From Gnetum montanum (taxonomy: Eukaryota; Streptophyta; Gnetopsida; Gnetales; Gnetaceae): a stretch of DNA of 35,969 nt. Below, in pieces: positions 10,292-20,296 of this stretch; the first letter of the stretch is position 1; each line of letters opens with the position of its first letter. Under the pieces are notes generated by a model. That model did no database searches and had not been told where the DNA came from. It was given only the letters and a program-made list of their open reading frames with translations. The stretch lies in assembly GCA_015680685.1 (NCBI GenBank), contig MNCI01026259.1, positions 563,456-599,424 of the forward strand. The letters run 5' to 3'. A program made the position numbers and the translations under genes.

Positions 10292-10430
10292 TTATTTGGT
10301 CTAAGGGGTGTGCTTTGAATTCCCATGTTTTTTTTCTTTTTTGAATGGGAACCAAACCCATGCATTTTCACATTTATTTTTTCCAAGGGGTGTTCTTTGA
10401 ATCCTCATCCTTTTTTTTATGAGGACCACA
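10292..10430 (-). repeat. Tandemly duplicated hairpin block in B 3' region
   Basis: Two neighbouring copies of a block whose flank reads TTCAAAG(C/A)ACACCCCTT on the minus strand. Copy 1 hairpin arms are TCCTCAT/ATGAGGA (10402-10408, 10419-10425); copy 2 arms are TTCCCAT/ATGGGAA (10320-10326, 10345-10351), each with an A-rich loop on the element strand. Copy C has the same flank with arms TTCTCA/TGAGAA. Confidence 0.55.
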
Positions 10431-11129
10431 GCATGCAAGGACTTATTTGACTTCCTACTATGAAATGATGTGGAATGGTGAGAAGCTTACGAGAACACCC
10501 CTACACACAAGAAAATAGAAAAGCACAAAGAATACCACATCCCTTTAAAGCTAACCCTATCCAAACCTTTGATTCCTTCCTGATTCTAGAAACTACAAAA
10601 GTCACCAATTTATTAAAGTTTTATTAATTAAGAAGAGACTACACAAACAAGGAAAACCATAGAGTATGTGGATGGGTGGATGATGTGGACCCACTGCCTA
10701 TTACATAAAAAGAAAGCATGTCCCAGTCATTAGTAATGACATTCAAAGTCAGAAACTAGACATCAACAATCAAATTACAAATGAAGCATACCATCATCGA
10801 ATAGGGCATTACCATTGTACCTACCACCTTATTAGTAGAAAAAGTAGAGAAACACATCAAACACAAGTAAACATAACCATAAAAGAAAGTTAAAGAGTAG
10901 ACAATAAATATTGAATATATTAACAATTCTGTAAAGCAAAAAATAAAGGAAAACCAATAACTTTTAAAAATACAAATATGTAAAACAAAGAAGATGAAAA
11001 CAAAAATTTGTAAAACCAAAAATATGTAAAACAAAAAACTCAAAAGACTTAGGAGCTACCTAAGGTGTTAGTATGAATGTCCATCTCCCCCATGACTAAG
11101 TTGAAGGGAAGAGATTTGAAAGATTGAGC

Positions 11130-12440
11130 ATCGTTGTCCATCTGACAAGGTATTTGTTGTGTTGGTTGGCTTTGGCTCATAGAAAGGTTTTACTTGTTGA
11201 ATGTTGTCTAGTTATTTTTTGTTTGGCTATTAGGTTTGTAGATGGTCATGACCCCAAATGGAAAATTCTCATCAATAATGTAAGGTCCTTTCCACAATGT
11301 TTGGAATTTGGTTCGTTGGGGTACATGTGCAAGATTCCAATCAAGAACCTTGTCTCCTGGTTAAAACTTGACTTTTCCTATTTAGAGGTCATGACATTTC
11401 TTGTTGAATGCCTTACGTGTTTCACTGGATCATAGGGCTATTAACCAATTTTTTTCTAGCAATTTGAGACTCATTAATTGTTCTTTCTGTGCTGGACTTA
11501 GATCTAGGTCAAGATCATAGGCTATAAAGAATGTACAGAGCTTGGATTGGATGGGCAATGTTGGTAGTTTTCTGTACATAAGCTCATAGGGAGAATAACC
11601 TATGAGAAGTTTCCATGTATAGTGATAGGCCCAAATGGCATCATTTAATTTAGTGCTCAAGTCCCTTCGGTACTTACTAATGGTATGCATTAAAATTTTT
11701 ATAATCTCCTGATTAGTGACCTCAACTTGACCATTGGCTTGGGGGTGATATAGTGTTGTGAGTTTATGTTTAACCCTTAAGCACTGCATCAATTTTCGGA
11801 AAGTGGCACCTGTAAAATAAGTTCCATTATCAGAAATTAATGCATGAGGTACATGAAACCTGTTTACAATGTTTTTTTTTTTTGTATAAATTGAGCAGCA
11901 GTAGTGGATGTACAGTCAATGAAGGTTGTTACTTTTGCCCACTTGGTACAATAGTTAACTGTGACTATTATATATGTCTTTCCATTTGACAAAGGTGTGA
12001 TGGGACCCATAAAGTAAATCCCCCAAATTTCAAATGGCTTAAGAGGTTGTATCCATTGTTGTGGCCCCTCCATTCGAACTGTTATTCCACCTTCCTTCTA
12101 GCAATAATCACAAGCACGGATGAATTGATGTGCATCCCCAAAGATTTTTGGTCAATAATACCTTGCCATGAGGATTTTTATGGTTGTGCATCTCCCAGCA
12201 TAATGGCCCCCACAAGGACCTTCATGATCATCTTGAAGAATGTGTAGTTGATCCGTATTAGGGACACACCAACGTACCAAGCCATTAGGACAAACCTTAT
12301 AAAGGTTTTTATTAATCTCCATGAAATATTTGACCTGGTGAAGAAACTGTTGTTTCTTTCTAGTGTCTAGCCCATGTGGTAGTTCTTGCTTGAGCAGATA
12401 AGTGAGGATGGTGTTGTACCATTTTGATTCATCAAGCATT
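11130..12440 (-). pseudogene. Integrase of element B (decayed)
   Basis: Would insert element cDNA into chromatin in the nucleus. Minus-strand motifs in order: HHCC zinc finger (D-D-H-E-G-P-C-G-G-H-Y-A-G-R near 12220, C-D-Y-C near 12100), the first catalytic region W-G-I-Y-F-M-G-P-I-T-P (about 12030), where the expected Asp is Tyr, the second Asp in I-S-D-N-G-T-Y-F (about 11830), and the Glu in Q-A-N-G-Q-V-E-V-T-N-Q-E (about 11740). The core runs on to M-Y-R-K-L-P; the C-terminal domain has A-F-N-K-K-C-H-D-L and L-W-K-G-P-Y-I-I (about 11400-11250). No chromodomain. Stops and frameshifts, plus the first Asp change, make it inactive. Confidence 0.9.
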
Positions 12441-12990
12441 TATGCATTAATAGCACCTACAAGGAGAGACTCGTCAGGGAATTGATCAAATAAAGGGCTC
12501 TCTTTCTCCTTGTCATCCCATCTTAGTTGTAATAAGTGATCCACGACCACATTCTCCACATCTTTATCATCTACCCTCATGAGATCGAATTCCTATAAAA
12601 TCATGAGCCACTATATGACACGAGGGCTCACCGTTGGCTTATTCATTAGAAATCTAATGGCGCTATGATCTATGTGCACAAACACTTTGTATCCAAGAAC
12701 ATAGTGCCTAAACTTCTCTAAAGTGAACACCACTACCATCAACCCCTTTTCTGTGGTGGTGTAGTTCAGTTGTGCACCTACGATGCTCTGACTTGTGTAG
12801 TGAATGTAATATGGATTTTTTGATCATCCATCTCCATAAGCACTATCCCCAAAGCATAATTTAATGCATCGTTCATCACATGAAATAGTCTGAACCAATC
12901 TAGTGCTTGAAGAATGGGAGTTTCAACAAGCTTTTGCTTCAACTATTGAAATGCTAATTCACATGTAGGGGTTCAGATGAATGATGCATC
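12441..12990 (-). pseudogene. RNase H region of element B (decayed)
   Basis: Between RT and integrase the minus strand reads F-H-V-M-N-D-A-L-N-Y-A-L-G-I-V-L, corresponding to the first conserved RNase H block (usually C/M-x-D-A-S-x-x-A-x-G), at about 12900-12840. Fragments with T-K-C-L-C-T and W-I-T-Y-Y-N-like strings follow to about 12550. It removes the RNA strand of the hybrid during reverse transcription. The domain is heavily interrupted; boundaries are approximate, set by the RT end and the integrase zinc finger. Confidence 0.7.
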
Positions 12991-13940
12991 CTTCTTTGTC
13001 AATTCTACCAATGGCTTGGCAATTTTTGAAAAATTCTCAATGAATCACTAGTAGTAGCCAATAAGACCAAGGAATGACCAAACTTCTTTGACTATTTTGG
13101 GTTGACAGGTTATTCCTTGGATGACCATTATTTTTCAAGGTCCACCTTAATTCTTGCATTTGAGATGCGAAGCCCCAAGACTACAACTTCTTGGATCATA
13201 AGATGGCTCTTTTGCCAATTGAGTCGAAGGTTTGTTTCTACATATCTCTTCAACACTTGCTCGAGATAGTCTAGAGCTTTCTCAAACATAGCTCCATAGG
13301 TAGAAAAATCATCCATAAAAAACTTCTACCCTGCTACCAATATGTTGTTGGAAAATGTTGAGAACTAATCGTTGAAATGTGGCTGGGGCATTACATAGAC
13401 CAAATGGCATCTGTTAGTAAGCAAAAGTTCCCTAAGAACTTGTGAAATTTATCTTTTCCTGGTCCTCTGGTGCAATCCAAATTTTGTTATAGCCACTATA
13501 ACCATCAAGAAAGCTATAATAGTTATGCCCTAAAATGGTGTCTAGCACTTGATTGATGAAAGGCAATAGAAAATGATCCTTGAAAGTTGCCATGTTGAGT
13601 AGCTAGAAATCAATGCACACTCGTCATTTTCCTCCTTTCTTCATTACAATCACAAGTGGACCGACCCACTCACTATTTATGATAGGATAGATGAATCCTA
13701 CTTTGAGGAGTTGTTCAATCTCCTCTTTAATAATCTATTTTAACTTGGGATTCAGATGTCATTGTGGTTGTCATTTTGGCTTGATGGTGGGGTAAGTGTA
13801 TATTCGATGCTAGCATATTCTTGGATCTATCCCAGTGAGCTTGGAATATGACTAAGCAAAGGCTGTTGACCATTTTTCCACAAATTTTATCAACTTTTTC
13901 TTCTATTCTACAGCAAGCTTAGCATTAATAATAACTAGCC
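12991..13940 (-). pseudogene. pol: Reverse transcriptase of element B (decayed)
   Basis: Minus-strand motifs: L-L-K-V-G-F-I-Y-P-I and E-W-V-G-P-L-V-I-V (about 13710-13650), R-V-C-I-D-F (about 13630), K-D-H-F-L-L-P-F (about 13580), F-L-D-G-Y-S-G-Y-N (about 13520-13490), Q-M-P-F-G-L-C-N-A-P-A-T-F-Q (13410-13375), and the catalytic M-D-D-F-S-T-Y-G at 13316-13293. The two Asp are intact. A run of six T just before this box shifts the frame; five T would give V-F-M-D-D. The F-L-G-L-I-G-Y-Y block lies near 13060. Several in-frame stops mark it as dead. Confidence 0.9.
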
Positions 13941-14179
13941 TCCCATTTTTCAAAAATACATACTCCATTCCAACTAGTAGCATCTTCAATTCAAGTGGCT
14001 ATTGTTTAAAATTATCAAGAGTTTCTAGCTCATCCCAATTGACATCATCATTTACTTATTCAAAGAGCTAGTGATGAACTTGCTCGAGTTCATCCATACT
14101 TGCAACATATTCATACACTAGGCCCTCAGTAGGTTCCATGTATAATTTACTACTACTAGAATTAGCTATCAGCCACTAG

Positions 14180-14830
14180 GTGCCTTCTTGTTTTGTGGCT
14201 ACTACATACAAACATCTCAGGATTTCAACTTTTGGTGCACACTGCTTGCATGCAGAGATACATGTTTGCTTTATTGATCATAACTTCTACACACAATGGC
14301 ACCCTGAATCATTGTATGCAATACATGGAACTCTCTTCTTCTTGATCTTTCCAAACTCATTTTCCTTGGATATTTCCAAGGAAAGATCTCTAATTCCCAT
14401 TTTGGCATCCATAGTACTTAACCATTCCCTTCTTATAATTATTGGAAAATCCCCCTTGTAGTTCTCCACTTTGATTACTAGGAAATCAATAGGATATGAT
14501 TTCCTAGTAATAGTGATGATGTCCTCAAACAATGGTGATGATGTCCTCAAACAATGGTGATGATGTCCTCAACCAGCCCCAATGGAATAGTGATGAATGG
14601 GTTTGCTAATTCTAGCTAAATGTTTCTCTTCTTCAAAGGAGGCAGGTTCTACATTGTGTACATCTCATGGGAGATCAAATTAACAGCAAAACTAGAGTCA
14701 AGAAGAGCTTTACAATGCTCATTCCCAGTAATTTGCAAGTAAACTAGGGGACTTCCAAGATTAGCTAATTTTCTAGGTAAGTTACCATCTTGAATCCAAT
14801 CAAATACGGTATGTGTTAGCATTACAGTAT
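14180..14830 (-). pseudogene. pro: Retropepsin-like protease of element B (decayed)
   Basis: Minus-strand lead-in M-L-T-H-T-V-F-D-W-I-Q-D-G-N-L-P (from 14824) and active-site loop A-L-L-D-S-S-F-A-V-N-L-I-S (about 14715-14677): the catalytic Asp is present but the usual Gly of D-S-G is Ser. The second half carries Y-P-I-D-F-L-V-I-K, F-P-I-I-I-R-R-E-W-L and R-V-P-C-I-A-Y-N-D (14490-14290). A 22-bp triplication (14513-14578) between the halves breaks the frame. Copy C has the same D-S-S-F spelling, so this may be a subfamily trait rather than private decay. Confidence 0.85.
14513..14578. repeat. Three tandem 22-bp units in B protease
   Basis: GTGATGATGTCCTCAAACAA-type units start at 14513, 14535 and 14557, nearly identical to each other. 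The single-copy equivalent encodes the V-E-D-I strand in copy C. Twenty-two is not a multiple of three, so each extra unit shifts the frame. Confidence 0.85.
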
Positions 14831-14899
14831 GGATTTGAGAAGGATTTTGATTTGAAGGAGACTTGGTTAGAGAGGAAATAGATGAAACTAGAAGAGCAG

Positions 14900-17273
14900 A
14901 GTTACCAACCACCAATGTGTCTGAGGGCTTTGGTGGACTACGAGGTCAAAAGAGAGGTCTTTTCTTTGTTCATGGTTCTAACCCACTGGATGGATTAATC
15001 AATTGTAGGTTAACTGCCCTCGTAGCATTCCTTTGCTATGGTTGTACAAGTAATTCACCCTGCATGCATGGAGCAGGTGATAGTTGTGCAGGAGGTGGAG
15101 GATTAAATGCAAGAATAAGAGGTGCAATAGGAGGTGGAGGCGATTAGTATGTTTTATGAGGGTAGTGGTGAGATTGGTAAGTAGCAATATGACCAAAGGA
15201 GTCCCTTGGAGATGAAGGTTGCTAAACATAGTAACCATAGGAATTTGGTTATCAATAAGGGTATTGTTGTCTTGGAGGTGGCAATTCCCACGATTGTGGT
15301 TGCTACCACTACTAATACACTTCATAAGGTTGCAGAGGAGTTCCACTTGGGTAGTATTGCTGTGGTTGGTGGAACTGTCAAGGATTGCCTTATGGCTAAG
15401 GCAATCTTTTGGTGTTTGTCTTTGTGCAAGTCATGGATGCAAGGCATACACCCTAGATTCCTACAAGTGTGATACAAGTGGACAACATCCCTTAGGATGT
15501 TCATACTAGCAAACATCACATCCACCATCATCTTCTAAATCACTATCTATAGTCATTTTACCTTTACCCTTAAATATGGTGTGTTTAGCTTCCTTACGTC
15601 TCTAATGCTTTCACTCACTACTTTTCTCTTTGGACTCTTCAGTAATTTTTAGAATAGCTTGAAACCTATTATCCATGGAGTCCCATAATTGATCAACCTT
15701 AGCCGTGACTTTTTATTGCAATTTCTGGAATGGTAAGATTTTTTGATTAACCACCTCATCTCTAGCGAATTCATCCTCACTGTCATAAAATCTAACCCCC
15801 TTTTTTCTAAATAGAAGGGTCTCTATTATACTCTCCTGCACTATAATATTTTCTCAATTCTCCCTCCTCCTTGGCTACTTGCTCAATTAGTTTTTGGATC
15901 TGATGGATGCTTAACTTTGTCAATCTCCCTTGGGCATAGACAACAAGAGTTTTTCTGGTTTCAGACTGCAACCCATCTATGATATGGTGAAGCTAATCAA
16001 GCTGAGAGTATCCATGGCTGAGACACCTATGCAATAGAGAGTAGTATCAGCCAATAGCAACATCCAAGGGCTCATGATTCACTTGTTTCCACCCTTGAAT
16101 TTTTTTCCTTAGATTGGATGCTCAAGAGTACATTTGATATTTTTCATTGAATAGTTCCAACATTATACTCCGCTACCTGATTGATTCTAGTTCCAAGGAT
16201 TGATACCAACTTTCTACTTCCTTTATAAGCATCCTTGGAAATAATTTCAGCTTTTTCTAGTCATTTTTAATATTCTACAAGGCACATGCATCCTGGAAGG
16301 CTTGGAGATGATTTTGTGGATCGACATCATATCCTCTCTCAAACTAAGGAATATTGTTCATATCAAGCCTCTTTATTCTACTGTCCTTCACATTCCTAGT
16401 TAGAATCCTCACAACCTCTACAATATTTAACATGCCCTAAGTAGCAAGTAGAGGTTCATCAAGGCCATGATGATGGTGCCTATGATGTTACCTACTAGCC
16501 CTTTTTTCTTGATGATGGACCTATCTGGATTATCCACATCTTTAATCACAACTATCCCAATAGTCCCTTCTATTATTCTAGTCTCGTTGGTCACCTTTGT
16601 CATGATTATTTCTTCTACGACCATGATCTAAATTAGATGAAGAAGAAGATGATGACAATGAAGGGGAACAAGAAGGGTAACTTGCTCTACACTGACACTT
16701 ATCATCCTTCCTTTGATGCTTGCAACCACGATCATGATCATGATCTCCTTTGTCCCCTTCTTCTTGACTTGCTTCTCCAGATCCATTTTTGTCATTGGAT
16801 CCATTTTGACTAGAACCTAGATTATGGCTTGTAGATTGTACATTCTGGTTGAGGGCTTCTTGAATAAAGTCAAAGAAAGGAGAATCACTAAAGAAATGGT
16901 TGCATTCAACAATTAGACCAAGTGGAGGTGGAAAGATGTTTGACCCCTTACCCTTCACAAGCTTGTGTTGGTGCTTCAGCTACCAATCCCTTAATTTTTG
17001 TGCTTTAGTGGGATGATAATCCCTTGAGTGGGGATCTCGCATCTCATATTCTCCATGGATATGTTGAAGCTTGTGTCATGAAAGAATTACCTAAAGAATT
17101 GCTGGAATAGATCAATCAGATGGCAACACAATGTTACCTTCCATATCACACCACCACATCAATTCATCTTGATGCAAGATGAAGGTAAAGTTTGGTATAT
17201 ACTCATCAAGATGAGCATATACCATCCGATATTGTTGAGGTACTTGAACTACCCTAGGTAGAGATGGGCTCAT
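14900..17273 (-). pseudogene. gag: gag of element B (decayed)
   Basis: The start is taken at the ATG at 17273 because the following residues (V-P-Q-Q-Y-R-M-V-Y-A-H and D-E-Y-I-P-N-F-T-F) align with copy C just inside its start. Then come N-I-V-L-P, a Ser-rich then His/Arg/Lys-rich segment (16790-16560), D-E-P-L-L-A-T (about 16455), the Gag core (W-Y-Q-S-L-E-L-E-S, M-L-E-L-F-N-E-K-Y-Q, 16230-16130), E-E-G-E-L-R-K (about 15860), the zinc-knuckle-like C-D-V-C-x-Y-E-H-P-K-G-C-C (15525-15487; one stop inside) and a Pro/Tyr/His-rich tail. Roughly a dozen stops. It would package element RNA. Confidence 0.85.
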
Positions 17274-17426
17274 GTGAGAAGAAGAAATTTTGTGTTAATA
17301 AACAGTGTGTAATTGAGATTTAATTTAATGATAATAATTTTTGTTTTTATAGGATTTGACTCTTAGGGTTCGAACAACGAGGCTACTAAATTTTACTAGG
17401 CTTAGATAGTGCATGAAGAACTATAG

Positions 17427-17444
17427 TCCCCAGCAACAACACCA
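17427..17444 (-). promoter_or_regulatory. Primer-binding site of element B (tRNA-Asp type)
   Basis: Minus strand TGGTGTTGTTGCTGGGGA starts one base inside the LTR end at 17446. It equals the complement of the plant tRNA-Asp(GUC) 3' end (TGGCGCCGTTGCCGGGGA) except for four C-to-T changes, as expected from cytosine deamination. Confidence 0.85.
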
Positions 17445-17445
17445 A

Positions 17446-18311
17446 TGATGAATGACAAGGTACCCCTATTCCCAACTATATGAATCACAAGATTCATGTG
17501 CAATCCAGTCAAATTCCGTAAACTATAATTGCTAAGTACACTAGAGCTAAATAGTATGTGTGTGTGTGTTTTTCATTCATTGTCTTCCTAGTCCCACTTG
17601 TGGAATGCAATTGTATGGTTAAGTGTGACTGAGGCATAAGATTTTTATTATTTTATATTTTTATGGAATTAATTACCTAGAACAAGAATAAAAGTAAGAG
17701 TGATTACTTACTAAGCAAACTATAATCTAATCTAGCCTAACATAAGTAACTGTTTCCCCTTCCCAAACACATCCTAAACTTTGTGCAAACACTACTGGGC
17801 TATCAAATAGTAGCCATTTCTGAGCTACCAAGTGTCACACATATGCTCGAAGGGTTTGTGCTTGTGTATCTTAATAAGTTGCTTGATTAATCAAAATTAA
17901 TTATTGCATAAACAACATCAATGTAAATTTCATGAAATATAAATGCATAAGAAATAAAATCTCAAGTGCTACAAGGAATGGCTCAAAGAGCTCCTCTTTA
18001 TTACCAACACAATGGTGTGCTCAAGTACATCAATGTTTGAATAAAGATCTATTCACACTTAGACCTCCTACTGTGGGCACTTGAAAAATATTCTAACTTT
18101 CAAATGGACAAACTACAAGAGTTTTGGTACTTGCCTACTAAAAACTTACTCCCAATTGTGCACATGGGTGCTGTATTTATAGACTTGAGAGTAACCCTAT
18201 GATATTGAATGTACGATATTGCATCTTGGGCTGCTATATTGTGTACTTGATATCATGTACCCAATATCGCGACCACCTCGATATCGAAGTGATGAAAAAC
18301 ACAATTTATCA
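17446..18311 (-). repeat. 5' LTR of element B
   Basis: 866 bp; minus-strand ends TGATAAATTG...TTCATCA. U3 (18199-18289) holds GATATC/GATATT palindromes including ATATCGCG and CGATATCG. TATAAATA is at 18181-18174. Poly(A) inverted repeat TCTTTATT (17995-18002) / AATAAAGA (18040-18047), so AATAAA on the element strand lies in the arm at 17995-18002. Confidence 0.9.
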
Positions 18312-18316
18312 ATTGG
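18312..18316. repeat. Target site duplication of B, right copy (ATTGG)
   Basis: Identical to 8218-8222; it directly follows the LTR end at 18311. Confidence 0.9.
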
Positions 18317-19153
18317 TGATTCTAAATCTCATATTTATAAAATAAAACACTAGTGAGAAAAAATATCATATGTCAAAATATGCTAAAAGTCAAAAACTAG
18401 AGTTTTAAGCCAATAGGTCAAAAATTATTGTTAAACTAAAAGTTTGATGTATCTAATGGGGTTAAAATCCAAAGTATAAATGTGAATGAATGTTTAAAAA
18501 CTTTTAGAGTATTACCAAAATGGAATATAATCTTTTCATTACTATTTCAAGCTCCTATTTTTGGTAAAATACTAATAGTTATCAGTATTTAGTTTTCAAG
18601 TATTCTAAGAATCCTAAAAAATTTTGTTGTTTTCTCAATTTTTCATTACTTAGGAACTTGGGGTCAATTTACAAAAGTTGTTTCACTTTCACATTGGATC
18701 CAAAAATATTATCTTTTATTTATCATGATCAAGTTTTGATAGATGACGAACGGTGTGTCAAGGTTTGTGATGATGTACTGATCATTTTTTATTTTAGAAT
18801 AACTTCATTCAGAGTCATTTTAGGGGTCAAAAATATCAAAATGATCTAAAATGCTAATTCTATACCTAAATTATTAGCAAATTTTGGAATGAAAAGAAAA
18901 ATGGTCAGAAATATTCAAAAAATTTTCAAACTTGGTTAAAACATTAACTAAGATTCCATGCATGATAATGATATTAGAATTACCCAAATTGTAAAAATAT
19001 AATATTAAAATATTCACATTTAAGAATTTAGAAAAATTGACAAATAGTTGCTAAACAAATCGAATTGGCCAAATGAATGTGCATGAAACACAAAAGAGTA
19101 AAAAACAAAATTACCCTACTTGAAATTGATAATGTTCTAGAAAATTTTCTTAA
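18317..19153. other. AT-rich non-element DNA between B and C
   Basis: Continues the tandem-repeat DNA interrupted by B (a TCTAAATCTCATAT unit at 18321). I see no gene here; a 63-codon frame at 18658-18849 has no recognisable motif. Confidence 0.6.
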
Positions 19154-19158
19154 ATAAC
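19154..19158. repeat. Target site duplication of C, left copy (ATAAC)
   Basis: ATAAC precedes the LTR start TGATGAAATG at 19159 and is repeated at 26272-26276. Confidence 0.9.
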
Positions 19159-20156
19159 TGATGAAATGTGATATGCACAAGCCATGGTATCACGTACGCG
19201 ATATCACGACTGCTGCAATATTGCATCCCCTGTGATATCGTGTATGCAATATCGCGTCGTTCCCTGCGATATCGCGTACCCGATATCGCGGTCTGCCACC
19301 AAATCTATAAATAAGAAGTGGCACTCCCCTCATTTCCATATAGAGGTTAGAAGTAGTGAAGCTCTGGTGGATTGATCACCCCAGAGATAGAATATTTTCC
19401 ATGTGCCCGCAATAGGAGTCCCCCAAGTGAACGGTTCTTTATTCGAGCAGCTTTGTACCTGAATGCAAGTTGTGTACGGCAATAAAGATGAACTTTGTGG
19501 ATAAACCTTGCAGTACATGGATAGGTTTATTTAATGTTATTTATTGCTTTCCTAGTAGCGTGGCATGAGTACGAATTGGTTACGAGCATTAACGAATGTG
19601 TATGGCTAACCATGGAATCGGCTACTCATCGTGATTAGATTCTCTCACCCTTATCTCCTAGAACGTGGGACAAGTACAACTTGATTACGAGCATCTACGG
19701 ATGTGTACAGCTAGTCAAGGAATCGGCTACTCGTCACACTTAGGCTAGTTAGGTGCCTCAGTACAACCGCTTCGAGCACGTGCGTTACGTGTGGTAATCC
19801 CAGTAATGATTAGCATTTGGTAGCCACAGTTGCACAATTCAGGGTGTGTACAGTAAGTGGGAACGGATGCTGACACTAGTTAATTTAGATTTAGATCCTT
19901 AGTTAGAATAGTTAGATCTCTCAACCCTTCACCGCTTAGCATAGGAGATAAACCAAAAAAGACCAAAAAAATCATTTACCTCGGACTTACTTAACCATAC
20001 GCCATGACAACAACAAGTAAGTCTGGGAAGACAACGAATGATTAACCCCAAGTGTTCCATGGGGTGTTTTGGCATTTAGTCTATGGAGTTCGACCAGATC
20101 GTGTGTGCTACACTCGTTTCATATGGTTGAGTGTAGGGGTACCTTTCCACTCATCA
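19159..20156 (+). repeat. 5' LTR of element C
   Basis: 998 bp, TGATGA...TCATCA. It is the fullest LTR of this subfamily in the window. U3 has six or so GATATC/ATATCGCG palindromes (19187-19291), then TATAAATA (19306-19313). The poly(A) inverted repeat is TCTTTATT (19436-19443) / AATAAAGA (19481-19488), spacer 37 nt. Downstream there are repeated TACGAGCAT, GTGTACGGCTA and GGAATCGGCTACTC blocks. Confidence 0.93.
19187..19313 (+). promoter_or_regulatory. Palindrome array plus TATA box in C 5' LTR
   Basis: Repeated GCGATATCGCG-type palindromes (for example GCGATATCGCG at 19266-19276 and CGATATCGCG at 19281-19290), ending 15 bp before TATAAATA. The location immediately upstream of the core promoter suggests protein-binding sites. 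The 3' LTR, D and B have the same type of array. Confidence 0.65.
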
Positions 20157-20157
20157 T

Positions 20158-20175
20158 TGGCGCCGTTGCCGAGGA
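20158..20175 (+). promoter_or_regulatory. Primer-binding site of element C (tRNA-Asp type)
   Basis: TGGCGCCGTTGCCGAGGA begins two bases after the LTR end (20156). It matches the complement of plant tRNA-Asp(GUC) 3' end at 17 of 18 positions. It primes minus-strand DNA synthesis. tRNA-Asp priming is usual for Athila/Tat-type elements. Confidence 0.9.
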
Positions 20176-20296
20176 CTAAGTGTTTGTGCACCTAATAGGA
20201 AATAAGGGATATCACTCACATTGTTGTGATCCTTAATGAACCTTCGGGTTAATCAAAAGAAAAATTTTATAATGGTCATTTAGCACACCAATCAAA

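Larger units (their letters stand above)
9115..11086 (-). other. Long 3' noncoding region of element B
   Basis: No supported gene. On the minus strand, in order after pol: a T-rich TTTTGTTTTACA array (10900-11045), a hairpin block present twice in tandem (10292-10430), the structured-RNA block (9802-9882), and an acceptor-like site (9450-9479) before a short frame. It is collinear with A and C. Confidence 0.75.
8223..18311 (-). mobile_element. Element B: complete but decayed Ty3/gypsy element (10,089 bp)
   Basis: Minus-strand order from right to left: 5' LTR, tRNA-Asp-type PBS, gag, protease, RT, RNase H, integrase, 3' noncoding region, PPT, 3' LTR. It is flanked by the ATTGG duplication. 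The two LTRs differ by roughly one base in eight by eye, with small indels, so it is an old insertion. Every coding domain has stops or frameshifts. It is the only copy here with all pol domains, so it shows what A, C and D have lost. Confidence 0.93.

Noticed and set aside
19159-19185. CTGATGA at the LTR start as a hammerhead ribozyme core (retrozyme idea)
   Set aside because: TGATGA/TCATCA are simply the terminal inverted repeats of all LTRs here; no GAAA core partner with flanking helices was found in the expected place.
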